64,000 nt of DNA from Phytophthora hibernalis (GCA_012656075.1 JAAKBF010000378.1:310001-374000); one strand, 5' to 3'. Numbered from the stretch's first letter, positions 44,984 through 55,550 are shown. Notes: a model not told the origin generated them from the letters alone. Numbers and translations are program-made.

Positions 44984-45555
44984 TTGCTTTACGCAAGCCT
45001 ACCGAGGAATTACAATGGCGTGGTGATGTCTTTTGATGGCTCAGCCAAGACGGAGAAGAATGGCGGGTATGGTAGTTGCTCCTGGATATTATGGAAATTA
45101 CCAGAATGGACGGTAGTGACGGCTGCGAGTGCTTACCTCGAGACCACCACAGTAAACCTCGCTGAGTACGCAGGTATGAACAATGGTGTCTTGACCGCGC
45201 TGGAGCACGGCACCGAGGATTTAATTGTGGTGGGAGACTCGAGACTCGCAATCCAGCAGTCCCTAGGGGTGATGGCCTGTCGGAAGGAAACTCTGATGGC
45301 CCAACTCAACCACCACCGAGAACTCACAGCCAAGCTTCGGTCGGTGAAATATCCCACGTGATCCGAGAGTTCAATGCAGCTGCAGACTCGTTAGCTACAG
45401 AAGCTCTCAACAGCAAACAGTCCAGCGTGGTTTCAGCCGAAACCAGGAAAACAGAGCTCAACCGAATCGACGAAGTCATCTACGAGCCTTCGCCGGAGGT
45501 CGCCACGCCAACACTCGGTGAAGCGGCCACCGACGGAGAGCGTCGGTCAACCTAG
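44984..45555 (+). pseudogene. Copy A second RNase HI domain
   Basis: A distinct RNase HI fold after the RT-linked one: Asp in VMSFDGSAKTEKNGGYGS (45,020-45,075), Glu in VNLAEYAGMNNGVLTAL (about 45,155), Asp in DLIVVGDSRLAIQQSLG (about 45,225-45,270), and the last Asp in FNAAADSLATEAL (45,370-45,410). One frame shift at 45,360. A dual RNase H arrangement is known in some plant and oomycete Ty3/Gypsy lineages. Confidence 0.82.
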
Positions 45556-45607
45556 CCCAGACTCGTGTGGCCCGCCAAGCACCCTGTAACAAATCGTTTT
45601 CGATTTT

Positions 45608-47182
45608 GTGAAGGATGTGCCGGATTACATAACCGTCACGACCCGTCGACAAGCGAGAGCACAGAAGAAGCGTGTCCGGTTTGCGAGCGAGCCCTCGGTG
45701 ATGGGCCAGGATGACACAACACGACGAGACGAAGCAGATGAGGTAGCCTCAGAGACTCAGAACGAAGCGGAAATCGAGCTACCAATGACCGAGGCAAGAG
45801 TCAGAGCACCAAATGCAAACGATGTCGACCCGGTAACCATTCAAGAAGAGCGAAGGCGAAGGATCTCCGCTGCCCAGGACGAGGAGCTGAGGTGGGCAAA
45901 CCTCAAGGCCGTTCTCCGAGGCGAGGAAGCTAGCCTGAGTTACAGTGCGGCGAGAGATGCATGGAAAATGGCCGACAAGTTTGCGCTAAGCGAGGACGGT
46001 GTGCTGTATATTATCGGAGCGAACCGTCGGTGGACTAACGAAAACCAAGAGAGACCAAGATGCGACTGGTGGTACCCACAACGATGATTCAGGAAGTATT
46101 ACAGAGCTGCCACGACTCGTTAGAAGGTGTATCGGTCGAACATACCACCGAGCGAAAATGGATTATTATTGGATCGGACTGTACGCAGACGTTGAGCGGC
46201 ATGTGCGGTCCTGCCCAGACTGCAGCTCGAGCAAAAGTCGACCGCAGCTCAGAGGGTACTCTCCTGGGAATGTACTAGTCGAGAGACCATTCCAGCTGGT
46301 GTCGATGGATTTGTCATACCATTGCCGAAATCTCGGCGAGGAAATACCGCGCTGCTACTGTTTCAATGCTCGTTCACAGGATTCGTCATGGGGAAGGCCA
46401 TGTCAGATACCACCGCATTAAAAGTCGCTCAAGCGTTCGAAGAGTGTGTCTACCGAAGGTTTGGGGCTCCAACGATGATTCGCCATGACCGAGACCCTCG
46501 GTTCATGAGTGAGGTTTTCCAAGCATTTGCTGAGATGATGCAATCTCGGTCGAGGGCCACGTTGAGTTATCGTCCGCAAGCAAACGGGCAGCAAGAACGA
46601 TCAGTCAAGACCGTCATGCAGTCAGTGCGAGTGTATGCGGAAGACCCGTTGCAACAAGACTGGGACGAGATCGCCGAACGACTTGTCTTCGCTATCAACA
46701 ACTCTCAGGACGGCACTCGGAAGGATACTCCGTTCTACCTCGTTCATGGGTGGGATGCTCGGTCTACGCTGCGAGCAATGTCGTCGTCGCTAAAACGAGG
46801 ATCCCGAGGGCAAACCGATGCGCTAGCATGGCGCCGAGAAGTGAACCGACAACAAGAAATTGCATGGAAAATGGCGATGGAGTACCAGAAGGTCGAGAAG
46901 GCTCGGAGAGCCCGCGAACACAACGAGTCGCTTAACCGACGTGAAGCAGCAGCAGTACCGAGGATTCCAGCGAATGACAGCGAGAACATAGTAGCACCGA
47001 ATCGCGACGGGTCAGAGGTACCATTGGATGCCGAAAGCAGGGGACAACGACGAAAACCGACGGGAACGAAACCTCGGACACCGGGCAGGAAGAGACTGGG
47101 GCATCTCCTGAAGCTACTGAAGAAGCACCGAGGTCTCTATTCAAGCCTGGGAGCAGGGTGTGGCTCTACATGGAGCGCGTGA
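45608..47182 (+). pseudogene. Copy A integrase
   Basis: A linker (TTRRQARAQKKRVRFASEP) and ISAAQDEELRWANLK precede the H2C2 finger at about 46,100-46,240. There, relative to copy B, about 10 bases are missing (copy A SLEGVSVEHTT versus SLEGGHQGIGRTYH), which deletes part of the His pair and shifts the frame. The core continues with SRRGNTALLLFQCSFTGFVM, Asp in RHDRDPRFMSEVF (about 46,485) and Glu in ANGQQERSVKTVMQ (about 46,590). The basic tail runs to 47,182. Confidence 0.82.
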
Positions 47183-47670
47183 AACCAGGATTGACCAAGA
47201 AGCTAGCACACCGATGGCACGGACCATTCCGGATCAAGAAGAAGGTTGAAGAGTTCGCATATGAACTAGAGCTGCCGGATCAGAGTGGTTATCGGTTCTA
47301 CCCAGTGGTGCATGTCTCGCGGCTCAAGGCGGTGAACGAATATGGCGACCGACCGAGGAGTCGGCTGACAGCTGAGGTGACCGAGGATACGAGGATTGAT
47401 TTTGACGAGGAGCTGTTACCGGAAGATAGCTGGGAGCCTGACAGAGTGGCAGGCGAATACGAAGTAGAGGCTATTCTGGACGACCAATCACCGCTAACAA
47501 CGAGCACCAATCGCGCGGTCAGAGAGTTCAAGGTGAAGTGGATCGGCCACGACGAGCCTACCTGGGAACCAGCATCGAACTTGTCGTGCGGCGGGTTGCT
47601 TTACGACTATTTGCGAACTCGACGCAGCGAACGACGACTCCAAATGGTTCAGGTGGCCGACGAGGACTAG
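47158..47670 (+). CDS. Copy A integrase C-terminus with chromodomain
   Basis: An SH3-like GPY/F region (LAHRWHGPFRIKKKVEEFAY; YPVVHVSRLKAV) precedes a chromodomain: EYEVEAILDDQS ... REFKVKWIGHDEPTWEPASN (about 47,455-47,580). Chromodomains on integrases steer insertion to marked chromatin, the feature of chromoviruses. The frame ends at 47,670. It overlaps the upstream frame by 25 bases, i.e. a frame shift in the original fusion. Confidence 0.85.
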   Translation: MWLYMERVKPGLTKKLAHRWHGPFRIKKKVEEFAYELELPDQSGYRFYPVVHVSRLKAVNEYGDRPRSRLTAEVTEDTRIDFDEELLPEDSWEPDRVAGEYEVEAILDDQSPLTTSTNRAVREFKVKWIGHDEPTWEPASNLSCGGLLYDYLRTRRSERRLQMVQVADED

Positions 47671-48017
47671 CTCGAATCGCTACCGAGGATTGAACTGCCT
47701 ACGGGGTTGGTACAGCCCGTGGAAGCAGACGAAATGTGATACTGTACCAGAATGGAAGTCACTGATCACTGAACGACCAAGTCTCCTCGGAGGCTCGGTT
47801 TGTGACGGCGAAGTGACGAGATGAACTGCCTGCGGGGATTATGCGGCCCGTAGCGTCAGATGAAGATGACTACCGCATTAAACTGCATATGTGTATATGA
47901 TGTGAACGAACTCGAAATGGATTTGGATTAAGTGGAACGGTAATGAACTACGGTGCTCGGACAACGTGAGATTAGCAAGAGGATGAACGACGAAGCACAA
48001 CAGCGCAAGACCGAGGT
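47671..48017. other. Spacer between pol and the antisense gene of copy A
   Basis: Separates two convergent stops. Contains a near-repeat, AACTGCCTACGGGGTTGGTA (47,692) and AACTGCCTGCGGGGATTATG (47,824), conserved in copy B at 59,816 and 59,947. Presumably holds the 3' ends of both transcripts. Confidence 0.5.
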
Positions 48018-50938
48018 TTAGATGTCGGTGGAGGAAGCTAAATCAGCCAACACGTCCAGGTTCGACGTCTGGCCAGGCACAGACCCGCCGGAGGATGTTG
48101 GAGTAGCAGCAGGGGCAGCGGAGTCCTCGGCTTGGCCTTCATCCTTACCTTCATCATCCGTTGGTCCTGGGGGAACAGCAACCGAAGCCTGAGGAACCCA
48201 CGGAGCCACGATCGAACTTGGAGCCAAGGACGAGTCCACCATAATGCCCGAAATCACCTCCGCCTCGGTCATGCCACGAGGCACGAATAGCGGTACACCG
48301 GAGAATTGCACGGCGCGAAAGTCGTGTTGAATGGGTGACTGGAGGGCGCGTCCACCAACAGTTCCGCCATAGTTGACGAGCATCCAGAGTTGCGAGCTCG
48401 CCGACCCAATCCTCGGACGTCGGAGCCCACTCAATCACTTCGAACGAGTATTGGAGGTAACTGGGTTCCAACAAAAACTCGGTCGGGGCTTCACGAGGCT
48501 TGCCGGAACGCTCGACGCACCACTCCCAACAGCGATACACCATCTGCTGACGCAAACGGCCGCTCTGAGGTTCCGAGCCTTGTTGTACTCAGCCCATGCC
48601 GCCCGTAGCGTGATGACCGAGGGTCATCACCGAGCCTCTGAGCCATGCTCCGAAGGAAAGCTTCAACAGCAGAGACTTGGACCCAGTGGCGAGTGCCAGA
48701 CCGAGGTCTGCTTTCTCGGTTCGGTCGGTGGACACGCCCTGGAATTGACGCCACATCTTGACGAACCGAGCTAATCCAGTGGCACGAGTCGAAATTTTTG
48801 AGCCTGGCGGATGCTGATCAATGGTGAAACAGCACGGGTTCTCCGACGTGGCGTCAATTTAACCGCACTTGCTGCCACGGGTGGCCAGGATTGACCCAAT
48901 CCGCCATGGCTGAATGCCAGCCACTGAGCAACACCGCGAGCAATGAGTGGAGTCAGGCTGCTGTTGTGGATCTGGCACCAGGCCTCTTGTGCACCCGGAG
49001 CAGTGAATCCGGGTACCAGGTACGGACCAGCCATCAGAGCAAGGCGCTGTGACGGTGTCCCTGGCGCAGTAGGCACCGCCGGCGTGAACGTACTTGGGTC
49101 GGTTCCAGGAACCGTGGAAAGCGTAGCCGTCACTTGGGTATGCGACCGTCGGAGACCCGACCGAGACCTCGGTGTATGCCCTTGAGCGGCAGTAACTGGA
49201 GGTGTTGAACCATCGGAAGGCCCTACAATCGACCCCACAGGGGTCGACGGTACCACGATCGTATGAAACGGGTAGATATCGTCACTGAGGTCACAGGAGC
49301 CGTGCCCGATGGGGTGATTGGTATTCCACCCGACGACGGTAATGACGCGGAGACCGGTTGCGACGCAGGAACAGCCGGCACGCTCGGTGGAGTCGGGGTA
49401 GACTGAGACGAGACCGACGGAGTCGGCGGAGTCACGACCGAGGCCGTCTGCGACGACACTGGTGGCGCCGGGGTCGCCGAAGTTTTGGGCGGAGCTGGAA
49501 CAATAGGCGACCCCGAGGTCTGAGAAAACTCAGACGATGACGGAGAGCCAATGTTAAAGTCATCGGACGCCTCCAGAGTCTCCAGTTCCCTCTGGGGTCG
49601 CAAAGTAGCCAAACCGACGCACCGCGGGTGGGCCGACCATCACGACGAGCCGGCGAAGTGATAGCTGAGGAAAACGATCCATAAGCGAGGATCGCGGCCA
49701 TCCGAGGATCGGCATCTACCTCATCGCCCGACAAGTCAATGACTTCGGCCGGGGTCGAGGGCACCAAGGGTCCGGAGGCCGGTGGAGATCCAAGCGGAGG
49801 ACTCGGCGGAGACCCAGGTGGAGGACTCGGTGGGGACCTGCAGGAGGTGATGGCGTAGGTGACTCCGGCGACGAACTGACCGAGGGGCTCGGTGGCGAAC
49901 CCGCAGGAAGCCCAGACGCCTGGAGAGGTGGTGGCGTACTGACCGAAGGTTTGGACGCGTGTCCGCGGGCTGAGGCACCCAAACTCTTAGAGGGACGACC
50001 CAACCGCTTGCTGGCAGGAAGGGTCGACTTCTGCGGCCCCGACGGAACGGGTAGGATGCGCCGGCGTCGCCTGCGGTGGTGGAGCTGGTGCAGATGCGCA
50101 GTAGCCTCGTTGCGCTCGTCCTTGAGATCGAAGTATGACTGGCGGAGATCATCTAGAGACTCACGAGTGCGGCTCTCATCACTCGAGGCCTGGTTGCTGA
50201 AACGCTCGAACTGCTCGCGTTCTAGCGTCTCTGCTTCGAGACGGTCTTCGGTGTCGGCGAGTCGGTCTTGAGCTCTGCCACCTCGTTACAAAGGTCGACG
50301 CCGAGCACGACTTCACCCGGCGGAAGTTGGGCGGGAGCCACAGCGGCGTTCAGAACCTCACCGAGGTCTGTGGCTTGCTCCATCCGGCTGTCGAGCGACG
50401 AATCGACTCGCCGAGGACGCTGACGGCCACACCAACCACGAGCTGACCCAATTGGAGGAGACGCTGCTCGACCAGAGCAGAGACCGAAGGCTCGGTCGAA
50501 GCAACGGGAGGAGTGACGCCGGAGGTGTCGGTCTGACACCCGACCGAGACAAGACGAGTGTCTCGGGCGGGCGCCCAAGGGCCCGGAGACCGCCGCGGGA
50601 GTACCACGAAGCAGGTATGCCAGGACAGGCGAAGCTTCTGGAGATGATGGAGGCGTGCGAAGCGGTGAACCTTCGGCTGCACCACCATCAGTCGACGGAG
50701 GACCATCGGAACGTTGTGGAGTCGGTACCGAAGTCTGGGCAGGGCCGGGAACGCCGGCTGGAGAATCAGCAGGCTCCGGCGATTGTGCCTGTGGTATTGA
50801 AGGAAGATGGAATGAAGAGTTAGAAGGAGTGCAGGATGTTGATGTGATGAAGATAGAGCAGCCTACCTCGTCGATTGGAGCGATGGCACGGAGAGCGGTG
50901 GTGGTGGCGTCGTCAAGAAGACGTGACGGATGAGACAT
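48018..50938 (-). pseudogene. Antisense gene of Ty3 copy A (aORF-A)
   Basis: About 2.9 kb antisense to the element. ATG 50,938 (MSHPSRLLDDATTTALRAIA) begins 67 bp from the 3' LTR. First exon of 24 codons, then a 78-nt intron (50,789-50,866). Next comes a Ser/Pro-rich region, a coiled coil (CNEVAELKTRL then QASSDESRTRESLDDLRQSY in the adjoining frame), a long Pro/Ser/Thr-rich low-complexity part (49,223-50,003), and a globular C-terminal part: SQRLALMAGPYLVPGFTAPG, QMVYRCWEWCVERSGKPREA, SYLQYSFEVIEWAPTSEDWV, GMTEAEVISGIMVDSS. Several one-base shifts break it. No recognised domain. Gag-like or structural roles are possible but unproven. Confidence 0.65.
50789..50866 (-). other. Predicted intron of aORF-A
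   Basis: 78 nt, GTAGGC donor after GACGAG, TTCTAAC branch, pyrimidine tract and ACCACAG acceptor. It is in phase and free of stops here, but the matching intron in copy B contains a stop, so splicing is the likelier state. Confidence 0.6.
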
Positions 50939-50989
50939 GATGCGAAGATGAGAAAGACCACGACGCGCACTACTGGTGGAAGCTTGCGT

Positions 50990-51004
50990 CGAGGCGGGAG
51001 CAGT
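50990..51004 (+). promoter_or_regulatory. Polypurine tract of copy A
   Basis: CGAGGCGGGAGCAGT directly before the 3' LTR. The same motif (GAGGCGGGGCAGT) precedes the LTR of copy B, and CCGGGGCAGT that of copy C. Confidence 0.6.
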
Positions 51005-51891
51005 TGTGGTGTTGAGTTTTGGGGCGCTCGGTCGCCAGTCGGCAAGGTTGCCCCTGCTGAAGGAAAGTGACCGGCGTGCCCTGATTGGCGGATTACATTT
51101 CCCGCGCCACAGTTACCACGATAGCTTGGTGACGGAGGCCTCGGTCGGGTATAATAAATTCCCGAGAGTTTAAACCCTCGTTTGTACCCATTTCAGTTTC
51201 GTACCCTTGGTCTTATAGAGCCGGGTACAGGATCACATACTGGGATCGGTTCACACTGGATATTTGTATTTAGATATAGGACTAGCTATAGGATTGACAA
51301 CAGAGGCTCTCAGAGCCATAGATCAACATAAAAAAATCAGCAGTCTCCCCACCCAAGTCACCAAGGGTCAAGTCCGTCTTCGGTAAGTCTAGCTAGCTTA
51401 TCTTAGGGTCTGAATACGCTCGGCTTGTGGGGTGCTGGTCAGCGAGCCCAAGGTGCATTGAACCGAGGGTTTGTTGCTGGTCAGTCCAAGAGATTAGAGT
51501 GGCCGAGTGTTGGGAGCGACGAGAAGCGTCGTTCGCCATATATTATAGTGGGACCGGGTATTCCATACATATTTTACTACCCGCCGAGGTTTTACCTCGG
51601 CAAACCCGTATTAGGCTTGACAGCCGGTACCCTTCCTTCTGAGGGACTGCGGGGTTCGCGCAAAAGCGCAATATTGCATACTAGCCCTCGTTCGTGGCTA
51701 GTGGTGCAGGTTATTGGGTTGGCCTAATACAACCTAGGTGTACAGAGGGTTCACATCCAACCCGGCGTAAGGGATCGTTCCTAGTCATCAGGTTTGATCC
51801 AACGCTCGTTGACCTAACAAAGTGAAGCGAGTGTTGGTGGTGGGACTCATACTATTCGGTAGTGAGAATTTCTGCGTGGTTCTACACGACA
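51005..51891 (+). repeat. 3' LTR of copy A
   Basis: 887 bp, TGTGGTGTTGAG...CTACACGACA. Its last 270 bp match the truncated 5' LTR. Two bases after its end a solo LTR of family II begins. Confidence 0.85.
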
Positions 51892-51893
51892 TA

Positions 51894-52517
51894 TGCCTCT
51901 CGGGGAACGACGGCAGACATAATCCAGCCCGCGCAGGGACTTACCGGAAAAGTGTACGCTCTTCTTGGACTTAGAAGATTCTGCTCTGATTGTTATCTCT
52001 ATGTCTTTGGAGAGCCCCTTCGGCACTTCCCTATGTTCTCCTATCGGTCCAATACACATATCTAATGAAATGGAGTCGTTACAGATCTCCCTGCGACTCT
52101 TCGCTCAGCTCCGTCCCTTGGAGTTGAGCTGTTTCCTACCTCTCGGCGACTCTTCGCCTAGATCCTGATTTATCCCCCAGTGGACATATCCCCTCGAAGC
52201 ATATTCTCGCCAAGTTGACTTTCGCCGAGTCCAGCTTTCGCCGACTCCGTCCATCGCTGAGTCCATCCTTCGCTGAGTCCAGCTAAGTGCGATCCCCGTT
52301 TAAATCCGTTCCCTGTTGAGTACGATGTATCCACTTGGCGATGTATCCACTTGGCAGTGTACCCACTTGGCGATGTATCCACTTGGTGGTGTACCCACTT
52401 GGTAGTGTATCCACTTGGTGGTGTACCCTCTTGATCCTCTTGAGTGATGTACCCACTGGTCTAGTTTAGGCATCCCTTGTGTAGGGTTATCCAACATCTG
52501 GATTTCCCTACACCACA
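51894..52517 (-). repeat. Solo LTR, family II, inverted orientation
   Basis: Reverse complement of the copy C LTR (21,766-22,326), 624 bp, CACCACA at the right end and TGCCTCTCGGGG at the left. It is longer than the copy C LTR mainly because of the internal 16-bp tandem array. No target duplication is visible, as copy A abuts one side. Confidence 0.8.
52324..52435. repeat. 16-bp tandem array inside the solo LTR
   Basis: Seven units of GATGTATCCACTTGGC with small changes (GTGTACCCACTTGGT variants). Only two or three degenerate units occur at the equivalent site in the copy C LTR (about 21,843-21,905). Confidence 0.8.
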
Positions 52518-52860
52518 CAGGCAGATGGGTAGTGCCGTGACCGACAGACGGTAGATTGCAGACTATGAAGCGCAACGTTCGCCCCAACAGACAATTATCA
52601 TAATGATTCGTGGCAATCTAAATGGGACCCTGTATCAGTTATGCGTGAGTTTGATGAAAAGGAACCAAAAAGATCAAGAGACCCCAAGTGGACGTGCTAC
52701 GAAGAAGTATGACCGCTTACCGATAATCTAGACGTGCTTGCGCCAATTTACTTTCATTTTTGGTAATATTTGCACACTACTGGAGCGTCTGCGACTTAGA
52801 CTGGGAATATCAATTTGGTGGGTGTAACCTAGCAAAAGATCATCAATTCGAGTTGTTAGC
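52518..52860. other. Non-coding spacer
   Basis: No recognised gene or repeat between the solo LTR and the DENR remnant. Confidence 0.35.
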
Positions 52861-52889
52861 AACCTTGACGATGTGGGACCTACATCCAA

Positions 52890-53430
52890 CTACTTTTTGC
52901 CTCCGCTCTTGGTGGTGTTGATGGGTTCGTCGATGACGACGACCTGGGCTTCGTCCACGCCGAACAACTCCGGCAGCACGTCCAGCAGCTCCGTGGCGCA
53001 GTCGATCTGCAGCTGGATCGGCTGCTGGGCCTGTCCGTCTTGGACAGCGACGAGCAGCGGGCGATCTTCTTGCCCAGGCTTTTGCTAGTGTCCTTGATGT
53101 TGACCACCTCAAAGTCCTCGAGACCCGTGACGAAAGTGAGGCGCTTGCAGCCCTTGCGCAAAATCTTGGAGATGGTCACCTTGCAGTTCTCTTTCCGCTT
53201 GGCAGCCTCCTCGATCTTGTTGTTATTCTTCTCCTTGACGGTCTTGTCCACCACTTCGAGCGTGATACCCTCCGCGATCTACTGCTCCACCTCCAGCAGT
53301 TCCACCACCGTGCGGTTGTACTTGGTGAGCACGAGGTCGGAACAGTGCTCGGCTTGCACTCGTTGAACACGGGGCTTTACTCGCAGTACTCGGGCGGGAA
53401 CGTGTCAATGGGGAGTACACCACGCTGTTA
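52890..53430 (-). pseudogene. DENR: DENR (density-regulated protein, SUI1 domain) pseudogene
   Basis: DENR with MCT-1 recycles ribosomes and promotes reinitiation. The minus strand keeps the N-terminal segment (FPPEYCE-stop-SPVFNECKP), then VVDKTVKEKNNNKIEEAAKR, and the SUI1 domain KVTISKILRKGCKRLTFVTG ... LGKKIARCSSLSKTD. After a one-base shift it continues QPIQLQIDCATELLDVLPEL and VVVIDEPINTTKSGGKK to a TAG at 52,890-52,892. Two stops (TAA after YCE; TAG before IAEGITLE) and at least two shifts make it non-functional unless the sequence is wrong. High GC at third positions marks it as host-derived. Confidence 0.75.
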
Positions 53431-53439
53431 AACTTGACT

Positions 53440-53870
53440 TGCCGTTATCTCCTCCTCGTCCGAGTCACTAGCTTCCGGTCCGTACTTCTTCGCCAGTGCG
53501 TCGAAGAGCTTGGACTCCTTGCCCTTGTACTCAGATAGCACCGAGGGCACGCCGTCGACCTTCTCGGGGTTGTACGTGTCGTCGAAGGCCAGCAAACGCT
53601 GGTGACTCCTTGTCCTCCTCTTCTTCTACTTCTTCTTCTTCTTCGTTAGAGCCGTCGAACTGCTCATTCTCTGTAGGTTCAGGCCCGTACTTCTTCACGA
53701 GCACCGAGAACAGCTGCGCCTCGCAGCCCAGCACCAGCGCTGCGCTCCAGCACACCGTCGATATCGTGCAGCTTGTCGTCATTGTACTAGCGGTAGAAGC
53801 GCGTGAAGCACTCGCGGTGCAGAGACATTTGGTGACGACCTCCTGCTTGGCCAATCGTTCACTGTCCATG
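53440..53870 (-). pseudogene. Remnant of a protein with KYGPE-type repeats
   Basis: Two copies of a motif of about 45 residues: (F)YR-stop-YNDDKLHDIDGVLER ... EAQLFSVLVKKYGPEPTENE, and AFDDTYNPEKVDGVPSVLS ... SKLFDALAKKYGPEASDSDE, separated by an acidic run of Glu. I know the Y-N-P-x-K ... L-F-x-x-L-x-x-K-Y-G-P-E pattern from protist proteins but cannot name the gene. Frames differ between the copies, so it is broken. Confidence 0.5.
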
Positions 53871-54531
53871 GAGTCTGTACTTGGAGCACGTCATCTCGAC
53901 CTGCACGTGCACTCGGCCGTCGACAAGTTGTCAGCGCACACGAGAAGCAACGACAGCCGCAGCAGCAACAGCTTCCAGGCGTACTCCCAGGGCGACGAGG
54001 ACAAGGCGCCCGCCGACTTCCGCCGCGTGCAACAGGCCAGCAGCTTCGACCTGGAGCAGATGCCGCACATGTGCGAGAGCACGTTCCGCGACAGCCTCAT
54101 ACTGGGCGGCGTGCACAACTCGAACCAGGACTCGCACAGCGGCGGGCGCCCCACGGAGCTGGGCAACGCGCTCATGCACATGGACGACAGCTACCGCCGC
54201 GCGTACAACAGCAACCCGCGGCCGTCGGTGACCGCCTCAGGACCGACGCCCGACGGCAGGCCGCGCGCGCGCGGGCGACAACGCCCTCGTCAAAGCGCTC
54301 GTGATCCAGGCCGGCCCCGACATCCTGCGACGCGACCCCACGTTCGGCCAGACGGCGCTGCACTTCTCCATCCGCGGCGGCCACCTGAACGTGGTGCAGG
54401 CGCTGCTCATGCCGCAGCTGCGCCACTCCATCGTGAACGTGGCCGACAACAGGCGCAACACGGCGCTGCACCTGACCCGGCAGTCGCGCCGCATGCCCAA
54501 GCTGCGGCTCGAGTGCGGCGCCGATCCTTAA
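53868..54531 (+). pseudogene. Ankyrin-repeat protein fragment
   Basis: Frame from ATG 53,868 (MESVLGARHLDLHVHSAVDK) through SSFDLEQMPHMCESTFRDSL and LGNALMHMDDSYRRAYNSNP. After a shift near 54,240, GDNALVKALVIQAGPDILRR leads into ankyrin repeats: DPTFGQTALHFSIRGGHLNV and NVADNRRNTALHLTRQ. It ends at a TAA in 54,531. Strongly GC-rich at third positions. Too few repeats for a whole gene; the 3' side is cut near the Mutator-like insertion. Confidence 0.6.
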
Positions 54532-54832
54532 CATACTGTGGAATACCACAAAAGTGTGGCCCACAAACGTTCTCTTTCATGCAGCATTTCCTAATGTTGT
54601 ACGAATGTCAACCCAGGTTACGCTTACGCAGTACCTATCCGTTGAGCTGTCCATCCCTCATTCTTCGGGAATCCCAGTAAAGGGGCTTTTGCAAAAGCCG
54701 GCACCTTCTTGATAGCAAACTACTTTTTGCAAATTACGGTACTCCAAGTTGGTATCCAACCACTTGACGTGCGACCAAGCGACAAGTAAAGATCCGAATA
54801 GGAACGGGGAGCCGAGGCGTACCGAGGTGAGC

Positions 54833-55486
54833 ATGGCGTCGCTATCTTCGTCGCCACCTGCGTATGCTGAGGAGGTTCGCAACATTGTCAAGGGCGTATA
54901 CTTTCCAGACCAGAAGGCGTGCACCAAAGCGATGCGCGAGTACGCTGCCACCCATAACATGACTGTGAAGTTAGACGCAGTAAACAGTGGCGGTTCAAAG
55001 CTGAGATACAAATGTGACGGTGGACCTGAATGCCTCTTCGAAGTTTCGATACTGCATTCTAAAGCGAGTACGCGAGGCGGCTATTTCATCATTCGCTGCA
55101 ACTTAAATCACAACAGCTGTGCAGGCCGTTCTAAGTTGACAGCTTCTCAAGTTCGGGAGGACGAGCTCATTCGATCGCTGGTTGCAAGTGACCCCACTGT
55201 TGGTGTGCGTTTGCTTGTGGAACATGCCAAGCGTATGCGTGGGGCGAATCTGTCTCTAAATGAAGCTTATCGTGCTCGCAAACTTATTCTGGATGATCAC
55301 TACGGCTCCTTGGAGGATGGTTTTCGTAAAGTTCGATCGCTATTGGATACGTGGAAGACGAAGAATCCTACAAGTTGTGTTGATTGTATTTTCAATGACC
55401 AGGGTGAATTCGTAAACCCGTTGGGTGCTGTACACTGCATTGCGTACTTCTCGCCTGTACGGATGGGATTCGACGAACTTTGTTGA
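54833..55486 (+). pseudogene. MULE transposase, N-terminal part
   Basis: ATG 54,833 (MASLSSSPPAYAEEVRNIVK). A FAR1/WRKY-GCM1-like DNA-binding region follows: KLRYKCDGGPECLFEVSILH ... YFIIRCNLNHNSC, then SQVREDELIRSLVASDPTVG and LSLNEAYRARKLILDDHYG. The DDE catalytic domain expected next is absent; only a short piece (GAVHCIAYFSPVRMGFDELC) remains before the stop. Confidence 0.8.
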
Positions 55487-55550
55487 ATCTCAAAATGCTG
55501 CTGCGACAGCACCCAGTCGAATGCTACCATTTTAATTTTTCCAGTACTAC

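Larger units (their letters stand above)
38883..51891 (+). mobile_element. Ty3/Gypsy copy A: near-complete chromovirus-like element, about 13 kb
   Basis: Truncated 5' LTR (38,883-39,142), primer site, gag, protease, RT-RNase H, a second RNase H, integrase and chromodomain on the plus strand, then a long antisense gene, a purine tract and a full 3' LTR (51,005-51,891). The 5' LTR lacks its first 617 or so bases. Numerous frame shifts in every region suggest it is inactive, though all catalytic motifs except part of the integrase finger are visible. Confidence 0.92.

Noticed and set aside
53496..53867. N-terminal 120 codons of the plus-strand frame 53,496-54,680
   Set aside because: They are opposite the KYGPE-motif gene, whose minus-strand reading is recognisable; the plus reading there is compositional.
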